Below are positions 1 through 14,300 of a DNA stretch of 64,000 bases, in pieces. This stretch comes from Sipunculus nudus (lineage: Eukaryota; Annelida; Sipuncula; Golfingiida; Sipunculidae). Position numbers and translations under genes: made by a program. The notes beneath the pieces were generated by a model. It saw nothing but the letters and a program-made list of their open reading frames with translations. It was not told the origin of the DNA and made no database searches. The stretch spans positions 46,785,058 through 46,849,057 of the forward strand of contig CM049310.1 of assembly GCA_026874595.1 (NCBI GenBank), given 5' to 3'. Position 1 is the stretch's first letter, and every line of letters starts with the position of its first letter.

Positions 1-483
1 TGTTGCATGATAAATTGATATGGAGATAATTTTTTGGATGTAAATATAATGACTCATTTAGCTGCCAAATACTGTGGTTGAGTTCATATTCGTGTATATA
101 TATATAGGCTGAAATTTTGCAATTTCTTCATTTTGAACTTTTTGCAAGGGTTTCATTTTCACGACTGCATCAGAATTTATGAAATCTATAACTACAACAG
201 TATTTGCATTTATTTTGAATAAGAATAAAATCAATAAATCCCACAATATCTCACTCATTTCAGTTATCGTCCTTGCATTATGACTTGTGTCATGGTCAAT
301 GTTTTTACAATTATTATTGTAAATTTGCATGAGCCACTTCTAATCGATCCACAGATTATGTTGTTGATTGACAAACCATCTTTCCAGAGGTAATTAATCT
401 GTTTGTGCAGATGCATCATACCCTCTTGTTCATCCTAGTTAACGGGGTATCTTATTCCCCGCGGGATTCATATTTGCGATTAT
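1..483. repeat. Left part of an old dispersed repeat
   Basis: Positions about 66-420 resemble 46735-47090 (shared blocks such as GGCTGAAATTT, TTTCTTCATTTTGAA, TTTCCAGAGGT). The match resumes at 1970-2020 (AAATTAAAACCCTC, AAAAAGGCAACCA) after the insertion at 484-1955. No coding potential was seen. The left boundary of this repeat is probably outside the window. Confidence 0.55.
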
Positions 484-1201
484 GGTATAGGGACATATCG
501 GCCGCTGTCGACATCGGCCGCCGGCCTCAAATGGACCATATCGGCCGCCGGCGCCCAGCGGGAGGCAATATCGGCCGCCAGCAGCAATGGCCCAGAGACC
601 CATCAAGTCAACCATATCGGCCGCGGAAAGGACTAGGCCACCATATCGGCCGCCGCCTCCTCATTAGGCTGCTAAGTGCATAAACCTGTAGGAATAGTAC
701 ACAATTTGAGGGCTTTACATTGCATATTTTATAGTCTCTCTCTCTCTTCTTCCAGCACTCGAAACTAATGCATTCGACTATGGAGAATTTAGAATTTATA
801 AGATGATTCACGCTTATTTAACACACAAATAAATATATTGTGATAATATATATAATTATGAGGACGCTTACCACATAGCGGATTTGTCGCAGACTTCATA
901 GAAAGATAGGGCCTTTCATTCATTGGTTTATAACACTTTAACCTCCAATTAATTACAACACACGCTTAATTTTCCCTTTTCCTGATCCATGTACAGTTTT
1001 AGACATGAAGTACTTGAAAATAATGCATCATCATCATACAATATATATATAATATATTTATTCATATAGATATAAATGTATATATATAAACATTTATATT
1101 AATACATATATTCATTTTTATATCAGATATAATCATATTTACTTTATATAAAATATATGTATGTAAATACTTGTTTTATTCTAAATGATATAATGCATCT
1201 T

Positions 1202-1238
<37 letters not shown>

Positions 1239-1955
1239 TATATATTCATTTTATATCAAATATTACCGTATTTATTTTATATAAAACATTTATGTAAATA
1301 AATACTTGTTTTATTCTATATATTCTGTCTGGAAGATAACCCAATTTTTGCATAATTAGTATGTTTATATATATATATAGTGAGAGAGAGAGAATGTTGC
1401 ATATATCCGAAATCCCTGTGAAATATTAGAACAAGTATATTAAAATAATGCAATTTCATCATGGATATATTTATATCACAATACATTAATTTTATATAAA
1501 ATATATTCATGTTAGGCTAAGCCTTGATTTATTATATATTCGCTTTATTTAGAAGATGAGTCGGTGATTTGGTTTATTAATTTATTTACATTTTTATTAT
1601 TATGCTCTAGTATTTATGTAGGTATGTGTATATATATATATACATATATATGTGTATATATTTATACATACATTATATATACAATATAAGAGAGAGAGAG
1701 AGAGAGCGAGCGAGCGCGCGAGAGAAGGAGAGAGAGACTATAAATTATCCAATGAAATGTATTATGAGGAGGCGGCAGCCGATATGGTGGCCTTGTTTTT
1801 TCCGCGGCCGATACGGTTGACTTGACAAAGTTAATACGGGCTTTTAGGCCATTGCAGCTGGCGGCCGATATTGCCTCCCGCTGGGCGCCGGTGGCCGATA
1901 TGGTCCATTTGAGACCGGCGGCCGATGTCGACGGCGGCCGATATGTCCCTAAACC
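484..1955. mobile_element. Foldback/MITE-like DNA transposon with long inverted arms
   Basis: The left arm (484-about 671) and right arm (about 1768-1955) are reverse complements over about 185 bp with few mismatches. Both are built from repeated ATATCGGCCGCC-type units. The ends read GGTATAGGGACATATCGG and, on the other strand, GGTTTAGGGACATATCGG. The element is flanked by an exact 8-bp duplication GCGATTAT (476-483 and 1956-1963). No transposase is encoded, so it is non-autonomous. The 8-bp duplication fits hAT or Merlin superfamilies, and the GG terminus leans to Merlin; the assignment is inference. Confidence 0.85.
1019..1545. repeat. AT-rich internal array of the foldback element
   Basis: About three diverged copies of a roughly 150-190 bp unit (blocks such as ATAATGCATC, TTTATATAAAA, AATACTTGTTTTATTCTA), together with (TA)n runs, form the loop between the arms. 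A GA-rich run lies further in, at about 1690-1735. Confidence 0.55.
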
Positions 1956-2022
1956 GCGATTATTACCGATTGGCAGATATCAAAAATTAAAACCCTCGCG
2001 AACAAAAAGGCAACCACAGTAA

Positions 2023-3786
2023 ATTGGGACATTGCATAATGAGTAAATACTGCACTTGTAAAATTCTCTTCTGTGATTAACTGTTAGAAATGCATGGTTC
2101 ATGATGTCATAGGGTGTACCTGACAGACTTCAGAACAAATTTAAGCAGGCTTGGAAAACAACCAGATAATAGAGCCTAGGGTCAACCTGTATCGCACCAG
2201 CAGCTAACAGGAAAGCACTGATAAGTCTCACTATGTCATATTTATTGCATATACTTATATTATGATCAGACTTTTGAATGTTTAACTAACTTTCATTTTC
2301 AAACTTATTAAAATAGTTAACCATGTTATTGGTAATTGCACTGATACACACAAGTCACTGGGTAAACAAATATCATTCTGTGCAAACCAAAATTCTATAT
2401 ATCCATATAACAGAACCAAAACATTACAAAATGCATTTAAATGATATAATATAAATTACTCATGTGTGGCAACAAATCCTATGTGATGCATCATTCATTA
2501 ACTGATTAAGAATACAAAATGCGCAAGGGATGTCCCGATGAGGCATAGAACAGACTAGCTGCCCAAATTACGGAATGGAAGCCTATTTGGGTTGGGATGG
2601 ATTTCTCTATTTATCTAGTGACCGGGAGGGTTTTAAAACCCAGATAGCCGGGCCCGTCTCAAAACCTCTCTTATCTGTCAAACACGACCAAAAACAACAT
2701 CGGGGGTTCCCCTGTCAAACCAAGCAACAAGTCGGGGACGTCCACAGGGCTGTGTGAAGGGCTCGTTGTGATATGTCTGTGTTAATATGCTTACCCAAAG
2801 TTCAGTTCCCCAACTCATGGCGTATATTTAGTTTTGGCGCTGAAGGACAGTAACTGTTGTCAGTGTAAGACTGACATTCCCGGAGAAATCTTATTTCCTG
2901 CCCAATGCACTATCATGGATGCTCGCGAAATTAGGTCGCGCACTGCATTGTGGGTTCAGTTTTGGTTACCCTGATTCATCATCAAGTAGTTTTTTGATTT
3001 CCCGCTAGATGGCGATGAAGATCGGGCGCACTTTATACAGGCGCACGTTCTCTTGACTGTCGAAAACCCTGTCACCATGTATTACCAAACAAACAAAAAA
3101 AAGTGTTCGTGAAAAGCATACTTATACATATTGTCAAGAGTTATATAATAGCAGAACACAATTACACCATCACGTACTGAACGTCATGAGAATTATCGTA
3201 TGTTTTAAGCCCTCAATTAACGAATATTTAAAATGAAAAGTTATTTTAATCGAAATTAGTTAATGATCCTAAAAAACACATATCATGCTTTCATTGAGGA
3301 TACGCTAATATGAGATCTGCATGTGTTAAAGGGGAAGAAAAAGAGTATTCAATTAGGGTACTCATGACCGTTTGGACCCTTCACTGTTCATATAAATGAA
3401 ACTATCATCCTGTACCCATATTTTAACGTTTAACTGACTGTACTTTAAGGTTTTTACAAGTTTTTATTTTTCTCGTTATTTTATTTTGGGCGTTTTGGCA
3501 TGGGGCTAAACTGTATCGCATACCTGTTTCCAGATAGCCTTTTTTGATGAAAACTTGTTTATGATATTTTACAGGTTTCCGATTTTATTAAAGAAGGAAC
3601 GAGGTTACTCTATAAAAAAAGGTTGCTAATACCAAGCGTGTTATTATATATTGTCTTCTAACACTATAGAAATGTAAATGGTTAAACAGAAGTGAAAATG
3701 GATAAACAAACCTGTGGAAAACGTAAAATGTTATTCCCTATTATATCTTCAAAACCCGAAAAAATTTGCTATATGAATAAATATAT
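2023..3786. other. No gene seen
   Basis: Unique-looking, AT-rich sequence with a slightly more GC- and CpG-rich patch at 2520-3080. The short open frames show no domain, codon bias or splice context. Confidence 0.4.
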
Positions 3787-4150
3787 ACCGGTATGTCTAA
3801 TTTACTAATTTGAAGAAAGATTTTGCAGTAAAATTTTGTAGTTAAGAAATTACATTGTCATACAAATATAATTTAGCCAAGGCGGTGTTCCTTTTTCATA
3901 AATGAGAATGCCTTGATGTGTACCAATGTACTTAAAATAGTTTATCTGTATGGCACCATTAATTGTGTACCGGTATGTCTGAATTATACTAATTTGAAGA
4001 AAAACCTAGCAGTAAACTTTGTAGTAAAGATATTACCGTGTCATACAAATATAATTTCGCTAAGGCGGTGTTCCGTTTTCATAAATGAGAATGCCTTGAT
4101 GTGTACCAATGTACTTAAAATAATTTATCTGTATGAAACCATTAATTGTA
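3787..4150. repeat. Tandem duplication, two units of about 182 bp
   Basis: Two units beginning ACCGGTATGTCT at 3787 and 3969 share CATACAAATATAATTT, AAGGCGGTGTTCC and GATGTGTACCAATGTACTT. The 86-residue open frame across the second unit is a by-product of the repeat: its peptide repeats itself at the same spacing. Confidence 0.85.
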
Positions 4151-4650
4151 ATTTGCGGCATTTTCTCCTCTGAGATATGAGTCTGTCGAATTGTCGAGTG
4201 GCGAAATATGGATAAGTAAACAAATTATAACTTCATCATTTCGGAAAACTCCTCACGGCCTACAAGTGCGCTGTTTGCGTATGAAGCAGACCAGCCGTAG
4301 ATTGGTACTTTGGTGTCAAAGAACGCTTTTGAAACCTTTAGAATCAATTCAGGTTCTTTAAGGTTCTTTTTTTTCACAAAGGGTTCCGTAAAAACCCCGT
4401 TTCAGCTCAAAGAACCCTTAGAAAATCATTTGAGCTTAATGTCACCCATTCTGTACAGACATTACTATTAAAATAAAATATACAAAATTAGTCAACAGTT
4501 TGAACTCAAGTTCAAGTCTGTGTAATGTGAAAATATACAATATTAATAAAACATTTAATGTTGCATCTGCAAAAATTAATCCACAGTTTGCAATGATATA
4601 AAACAATGCAACTCTTGCTGCAACTTTTCTTATACTTAAGCTCATAAAAT

Positions 4651-6660
<2,010 letters not shown>

Positions 6661-6689
6661 CATTTTCAGTCTTCTACAAAACAGGCGAC

Positions 6690-7290
6690 CTAGCGTCATG
6701 TCGACCCTCTGGCATTACGAACAGATTACTGGCGCCAGAGTGTCATTACATCTAAGTCTGAGGAACGCATTGTAAGGCCTTATGAAGATGCAATTATTTT
6801 TTTTGTCATTCTGACAACACTTCATCGTCTACAGGTACACTGTTAATCAACATATATAGACCGAACCAATTGTAAACATTTTTGCGTACTTTCTAATAAT
6901 ACCAAACATGAGCGAGAAAAGTTCCGTTTTAACCAAATACTTCGGTAAACCCCTCGGCATGTTTGTTGAATTTATGACCGCATGAATACAAGCATGGCTC
7001 GCACGGGTTACAGGACACAGGCAGCTTGCAGGCGATGCCTTAAATGAACCGTGTCCATGGAGACGGTGTTTCAGTTTGGGTTGTGAGCTCGCATGAATAT
7101 TATAATGTTTTAAATCATCATTCTTAGCATAATATTGAGATCATGGGCCGTTAACCACAATATGAATGCAACCTGATGCAAGATCACTGCGATACATTCC
7201 TCAATATTACTTGTATCACGACTCGAGCAGGTTTACCAGCCCAATCATCCTATTGCCTACTGAGTCGGTTTGTCACGGCTACAGGCGACC
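6690..7290 (+). repeat. Dispersed repeat, copy A
   Basis: Diverged copy of the sequence at about 32965-33535, in the same orientation. Shared blocks include GAGGAACGCA, GGCATGTTTGTTGAATTT or its variant, ACCGCATGAATA, CACGGGTTAC and TTTCAGTTTGGGTT. No protein is encoded. Confidence 0.75.
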
Positions 7291-7299
7291 CCGCCTAAA

Positions 7300-9000
7300 T
7301 GCTTCCATTTCTTATTTCTTGTCAATATTAAATATCGTCGCAGTTACTTCTTAAAGGGGTTTTCCAGTATTAAATATAAAATTCTTACTTTTCCAAGATG
7401 TTGGTAACCTGTTTAGGATTTCATTTGATTCAAATGTCTCAGTAATAGCCAGGAGTATGTTCTGAAGTTTAGTATGCCATTAGATCTTGGATAGATTATT
7501 CCATTCAAGGAGACTTGTGGCGGCACTTGTTTTTACATAATTTTATTCATTCATATTTATTAGGAATAACTTTATGGATGTCTCTGAATTTCTGTGGGCC
7601 CATTGATCTTAAATATGTAGTTTCCCCTTTGAACAAGACTTCTGGCACCATCTAAATACCTTCTCGTTTATATACTAAACATTATTATTCATATTTCTGA
7701 GGAAAAGCCTTAACGATCGTTATGAAATGTAGTGTCCCCTATTAGATGACGCAGTTTCACCCAAATACAAAACAGAATGCATGTGATAATCATGCGTTCC
7801 GCCAACTTCTCCAAAGTTAATTAATCCATGTTCAACTGCTGCATGGGACGATATACCATGCATATGGTCGTCTGCAGACTGCCTGTTTTCTGGCTTTATA
7901 CGCACATCCTCATCGTCATGTTTACGAACATGTTTAAAGAAATACAAATACAGCCTCAAGAACGGAAACTAAACGCAGTTAAGACCCGCCGAAAACGAAA
8001 GTTCTAAAATAAACCTCCGGGATAATATGGAAATAAAATGTGAGAGGTCTACGTATGTTAAGAAGAATTAGAAAACCGCTTAAAGTTCACAGCATCATTG
8101 GTCCAGAATAAGTCAACTGCCCTATTAAATCGAAAGGGCGGGGCTGCGAGGACGGGGCAGCATAATCGCAGTTATGGGTTTATCCATGGACCTACGCTTT
8201 AAACATGGATATGTATGTACCCTTCCATATTTGGGTGATATTTATATATTTTCCGTCCTTTGGGGGCAGCTTAATAAGAAAACAACAAGAAAAATCTCAT
8301 TTGAATCACAAAATATAATTGCCCAAAGTCTCAGATTAGCTAATTTTGATGCTTCCTTCTGCAGGAATTTGCCGTTATCGAAAAACAGAAATTGTATACT
8401 TTTAAGATTAAAATGAGATATAGATATATATTTATTTATTTGCGGTCATGATGTTTTTTTGTAATTATATAAAATTATTCAATTCTACAGGTGGCGCCAT
8501 CATCCTAACTTAACAGATACATTCCAAAGCTATTTTACTTTAAAGCAATTTTATATTTATGCATTCCTAGTCGAGAAATCGGAATTTTTGTATGAACCTT
8601 TATCTAAAATGAGCCAGCTATGGTGAAATACGTACCAGTTAATAGCCACATTTGTACTGTCCTGTTCTTTTTTTTTTTTTTTAATTTCAGTGGTGACCAG
8701 GAAATATGTCTGATATCGAGAATTCGCATACCAGGTTTAAAATAGCATGACAGACCCTGCATTGGTTTACCTGAAGCTTAAGTACACCTTTTAAAAACAT
8801 CCTTTGGTCTGAGTCAACTGCAACATCTGATCTCGGTACCTGATCAACCCTTCCATGCCTAAACTAAAGAGTTATTTTGCCGAAAAAAATCAAGAAAAAC
8901 AATCCTCAGCTTATAAGAGTACCTTGTATACAAGAAAACAAACGAATAAACACTTTGAATAAACAGTTTGGGGGACAAACAGAAGGACAGACACAGTTGA
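7300..9000. other. No gene seen
   Basis: No splice-linked coding signal, no inverted repeat and no long tandem array was recognised. Confidence 0.35.
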
Positions 9001-9250
9001 TATACACAACCTCCTCTGACTGGACAACAGTTGGCCGAACGTAATGACGCACGACAGGTTACCTTTGTCACGTTTGTGTTCTGCCCGAACGTTGGTGAAT
9101 GGACAAAAGCCCCGGCGTGGTGTGTGGATAACGGAGACTTGGTATTGACGGCTCACAGACGGATCGTAATTTCTGCTGATTGCGGGACAATTTCAAATGT
9201 TACAAGAACACCATACGGCAGCTAGCTTCCACTGAGTACCAGTAAGTTTA
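9000..9250 (+). promoter_or_regulatory. Candidate DAXX promoter or 5' untranslated exon
   Basis: CpG dinucleotides are clearly denser here than in the surrounding AT-rich DNA. The patch ends at a strong donor-like ACCAGTAAGT (donor GT at about 9242). The first recognised DAXX coding exon is preceded by a good acceptor (TGTTTTTCAG at 11291-11300), so an upstream leader exon is required. This is the best candidate by eye; the link is inference only. Confidence 0.25.
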
Positions 9251-9894
9251 TTAAACCCCCACTGAAAGTAAAATCGTGTTACAGAGGGTTAAAACAGGGA
9301 GCTCCGTCATCTGGAAGGTGTGTTTTAATGTGTATCCGTGTTTCGCGCAAAATCAAGCGGAGTGAATGCGTTTGGTGTCTCCCCCCCCCCGGTCGGGCTT
9401 TGATTGTCACTGATACTTGTTTAGCAGTCTACATCACATTTCAACTGATGAAGTTATTATTGTGAAGACTAAGCAGCCTTGTTCATTGGCAAATATTTTT
9501 AAGGAATATTTAAATGTTTCATAAAGAATTTTTTTTTATGAAACCAAGTTGTAACTGGGAGTACATCAATACACAAATAAAAAAGGCTGGGTACAGTTTT
9601 ACCATAGGCATCTGTGCGACACCAGTATTAAGATGAATAAGAATGCCTGGCACCTAAAATGGCGTTTAATAATGCTAATAGGTTCTCTTCAGAAGTCTTT
9701 AAGTGATACATGTATTATTGCCAGTACTTTCCTAAGGAGCCACTATAGAATGCGGGCTACTCTTCTGTTGAAGAACATGAAAATATAAATAAAACTGTGA
9801 CTTTCAGTACCTATTTTAACACCTACATTTTCCTGTAGATGTCCCTACACTCATATCAACTATTCTAACGTATACAACTACTAAACATCAGAAG

Positions 9895-9965
9895 TCGCCT
9901 GAATCGGGAATCGAACCTACAATCTCTAGACTAAGAGCCCTACACGCTAATAAGTGAGCCGTGAA
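9895..9965 (-). repeat. tRNA-derived sequence (SINE head)
   Basis: On the minus strand an exact B-box GGTTCGATTCC (9907-9917) follows an A-box-like GGCTCACTTA (9951-9960) at about the spacing of Pol III internal promoters. A folded intact tRNA is not evident, so this is most likely the head of a degenerate SINE. Confidence 0.5.
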
Positions 9966-10974
9966 GACGAGATACCAGCATTGGCAATTTTTGTTCATTG
10001 ATTTCTGCAACTGATGCCCCATTTATCGTGAAAATGGGGAACCAATTTAATAATTTAAGTTATGTGACACCCATTATGCATAAGGTAATGATGGTAGGCT
10101 GCAGACAGGTTTCTAAAGATCTGCTTTCCTTATTTTTCTGTAGCCCAATCAAATGTGTTGCCCTATTTAGACAGTTTATTCACATCAATCATTGAGCATA
10201 TGGTTCTGGCACTTCCTTTAGGCATGAGCCTGACACTGCCGGACACACCTATGGGGGCTATTTCTCTGGCACTGACTGACAGACCTATTAGAACATATGC
10301 TAAATACAGTCCAGCATTTATAATTATATCTGTCAAATATAATTTTTGTTTAATTTTCATTATTTCATTAGAGACAGGACTTTCTACAACTTTGAAAATC
10401 CACATAGACCTGGAGACCGGCATAATTACCAGAGAATTTCAGGGGTTGCCAGCGGAGAGCTGAGCATTTTACCATTAAGCTCTCCGCGCCCTGAAGGAAT
10501 TGTACAGTTGATCACAGGATTCTGTTCAAGAACAATGACACAAATGAAAATGAACCTGTAACAACATTGTTATCATTCAGGTCTAGGGAAATTTAGCATA
10601 TTTTTAATCCAGAATGACGCCTTAATTTTAAAATATATAGTGTCTAACTCTTTATCATGGTTAATCTGTCCTTGCTGACATTCTCAATGAAGGCTTGTTC
10701 AAGGCTGAGTGTGCAGCCAGGTCCATTGGCATTTAGGAAAGCTGTGACCTAAGGCTGCCTTTCCATGAGCGTAATTTTTCTGCGGTGTGATGGCATTGTC
10801 TGGTAAGGATAAACCTAGCAGAGCATTGAACACCTGCTGCAGAAATTGCTTCATGCAGGTTTTTTTGCCAAATGGTGTATAATTCACAAGGAAACCAACG
10901 TACATGGAAAGGCTGCTTGGATAAAACCTTGGTGCGATTCTGACCTCCAACTCAATGCTGACACAGAGCAGAAA

Positions 10975-11044
10975 ATCACATTCATGGAAAGGGGTAAAAT
11001 TGATGTGGGCGGTGCCTGAGAACCATACCTTTTATTTATTTTTG
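10975..11044. mobile_element. Truncated Harbinger-like MITE end
   Basis: AAAATTGATGTGGGCGGTGC followed by CTGAGAACCATACCTTTT and ending in TTTTGGCC matches one terminus of the family at 46149, 53688 and 57483. The opposite terminus is missing. Confidence 0.7.
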
Positions 11045-11316
11045 GCCATAAAATAATCTCTCCCATATCAACAGCATACATTAATGTAAGCATAAAAAAA
11101 AATTAATATGACTGGACATCTAAGCCAGAAAAAGCTATTCACAAACAGCTCATCCCACAAAATTTGTCACAGGCCATGCCCAAAACAAAATGATATCAGC
11201 TACATTTAGAACTGTTGAAATGGTGACTTCAACGACACCTTTATAATGTCGTACCAACTTATGTTTTATTTCTGAATTTTGATTTGTTTTTGTTTTTCAG
11301 ATGTATACCTAGAGCC

Positions 11317-11346
11317 ATGGAAGCCTCAAAGAAAGCTTTTGAGGAG
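11317..11346 (+). CDS. DAXX: DAXX exon 1 (first recognised coding exon)
   Basis: Encodes MEASKKAFEE and joins in phase 0 to FLDVC, giving the FEEFL motif that opens the helical bundle. The exon begins after an acceptor at 11299-11300 and ends at GAG-GTAAAT. No in-frame stop separates the acceptor from the ATG. Confidence 0.85.
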
Positions 11347-14300
11347 GTAAATAAAATAATTTCTTATGCTGTGAGATTTTGATTTCTTTATCTTTACTGA
11401 AAACATGATATACACACATACAGTCATCACCTAAGTTGAAGTAGTTAATTGAAATTTCTGTTGGTTTCATTAAAAACCTGATGTTTTTATAAAACTAATG
11501 CTTAATTTTTTTTAAGCTAATCTCATTTTATGTACATTTTGATATCTTCTGTTATTGGTTGATAGATTTAAAAGTAAATATGTCAAATCAAAACAAACAG
11601 GTTAGCTTATAAGAAGTTGATAAGATTACCAGTTTTTGATAAAAAAAATAATTTTATTAAATGGACTACTGTTTAATAAAATGAAGCACTTGAATAACAC
11701 ATGGGATTTTTTTTGGTCTTTCTGTTGGATTTTTTTGTTGTATTTCCATGATTCATTATTTCAGTTTTTGGATGTTTGTAATGAAGTAACATGTCATGAA
11801 GTAGAGATCCTTGAGATCCTGAAGAAGAAGTTCTCTAAAGCCCAACCAACTTTCACTCAATCCTCAGAATTTATTGATGTCCTTAAGAAGGCCCAGGCCA
11901 GCATACTCTCAGACCTTAAGAATAAGTATGTGTATATAAGAACGGTCGTTCAGCGCCTCCGGGCTCACACTATCAAGAGGAAAAATGAGTTCTCAGACAG
12001 TGATTCAGATTTGGTAAATAAAAGACAAAAAATGATAATTGAGGAAAAACAGAAAAAATGCCAAGGTGAATGCAATGCAGCAAATGCCAAAAGTGATCTT
12101 TGCAATGCAGAAAAGGGGGAAATTAAAAGGTCTTGCACACCAGAATCAAAATTTGATGGTGGTAGTGACACAAATGGCAAAACTTGTACTCTTTCAGCAG
12201 CAGACAGTAAAACTGATGACTGTGAACAGAGAATTCATAAATCATCTGTGGAAGCTGAACAAAGGACTGACATGAACCTTGAAGTGGACACTAAATGTAC
12301 AAGTTGCAATGCAAAGAAATGTAACTGTGAAAGCACCACAGTAACAGGTGAAACCTTTAATACAAACTTGTGTACGATTGATAGCATGAATACCAATCAG
12401 AGTGAAAGAAAGCGTCCAGGAACTGAACCCACGGAATGTAAAAACTCTCCTACTGAGATCAGAAATAGTTCCAAAGATTCAATAGAATATGAAAAGAAAC
12501 CTACTGAGGTTAAAAAAGACAAAACAAAGGTTAATTCTTGCAGTGGGGAAGCTAGAGATGAAATAAAGAAACATTCCTCAAAGATAGAATTGTCAAAGTC
12601 TTCACCACTAAAATATGAAAACCAGAGTTGTGATGCAGACTCTGATGATGCGGAAGCGAGTCTAAGGGACCAAGAAACCTGCCTTATTTCTCAGGAAAAC
12701 GAAACTGAACACTGCTCAAGCATTGTAAATCAGGGCACAACCACAGACTCTGTTCATCATCATTCTGGTGATAAACCAAAGGCTGATGTTGAGGTGAATC
12801 AGCATCCTGTACATTTTAGTGGTAAAGATGCTGCATCAACATCATTTACAGAAAAACTGAATTCGAAATTTCCCCCAGGAAGTGCCAGTACTTCTGCCAT
12901 CAAATCCAGCCCAGAGAAGACCACTGTTGAAGGCCAAGATGGTGTTGGTGACAGTGAGCATAATGACCAAGGCAGCTCTGAATTACAGAGCCAGTCTTCG
13001 TCGAATATGAAGGGATCAGAGCGACAAATAAGGAAACTTGAAAATCTGTTGAAGGTATGGCCAATTTAATTTGCTCCATTTTGTAGAAGTAGAATATTGG
13101 TTCATTAAGTATTATGTTCAGGTCCAAATTTGAAAAACATGGTGACTTGGCAGTAAAATAAATATAAAAACATTGAATTGTTTGATAACTTTCATATGTG
13201 ATTATAGTTGTGAGTTCTTTGTTAAAATATGCATTCTTCAAATATATACATTTCTTATTGTTTAATTTTGACTAAAACATACATTAACTCATGACTGTTT
13301 AGAGTATAAACATACTTCTTCAGAGCTCTTGTAGAATAGGGCATTTTTTTTTTCAGTCAGCTCTTATTAAAAAGTGTATCAGTGAAAAAGGGACTGGTTG
13401 AAAGGCTAATCACTCCAGTTTCATAGATATTAAGATTTGCCCCCTTATCAGTCAGGTCCCCGAACCCCTTTGCCCCCTGGGCCCCATACACATGGACAGA
13501 TATACTTGTACCAAAAAGGGTCAAGGTACAGGAAACAATAAAATTGCAGTTCTGTCACAGTTACTGGTAAAGGGCCTCCATTTTGTTGAACCATATACCA
13601 TACCTACTGCCTAGAATCCTAATCTTAGTTCAGCTGAGAGTATCCTCTTAAGGCTATTAACCTAGATTAGGATTTTAAAATATGCACCAGCCTAGAATTA
13701 CTCCAGAAAAATCAAACGATCAGGAAAGTGATACAGATGCAGCAAGTTAATTGTTTAAGTAAAATTGACCAGCAAGATCTCTACCAAGTACTGTTTGCTA
13801 TCCCTTAGGTGATGTTTTTCCATAGAATATATATGAATGCTTTGCTTCACGGTTATTTATTTAGAAACTTGACCATAAGATAAAGAAGTACCAGGCACGA
13901 GAGATGAGTCTTGATGATATGGAAGAAGAGGACTCCGCGTACATCATGGAAGACAAATACAAGGCCAAGTTCAATCAGGTGTGGGCCAAGCTTTGTGAGC
14001 TGAAAGGCAGGGAGGTAACAACGGGGAGACCCACGCAGCAGAAGTTCAGTTACCATGGTAATTTATCAGTAAAATGTGTCACTGTCTGAGCCACTTCTCA
14101 AATGTTGTAGTTTAAACCAAGGTAAATTTTCAGCTAAATATGCAAAACTGTCAGAGTTCCCCCCACCTAGCAAATGCTCAGTTACCATGGTTAACTATCA
14201 GTAAAATGTGTTACTGTCTGAACTAGCCAGAAAAGTGCAGTTACCAAGGTAAACTGTCAGTGAAATATGTGTATTTAACTATCAGAAGTTGGTTAAGTTT

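Noticed and set aside
405-683. Arg/Pro-rich 92-residue open frame
   Set aside because: It lies over the CGGCCG-rich left arm of the foldback element, where stops are scarce because of composition.
3913-4173. 86-residue open frame with internal repeats
   Set aside because: The peptide repeats because the DNA is a 182-bp tandem duplication; there is no splice or codon evidence.
9031-9225. 64-residue open frame as a DAXX N-terminal exon
   Set aside because: It ends in a stop before the donor-like site and has no SUMO-interacting or other DAXX N-terminal feature; the region is kept only as a possible leader exon.
9895-9965. Functional tRNA gene on the minus strand
   Set aside because: The B-box is perfect, but no clean acceptor stem or cloverleaf could be drawn; a SINE head is more likely.
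12900-13241. Minus-strand 113-residue open frame over DAXX exon 2
   Set aside because: Antisense shadow of a confirmed coding exon with no own features.
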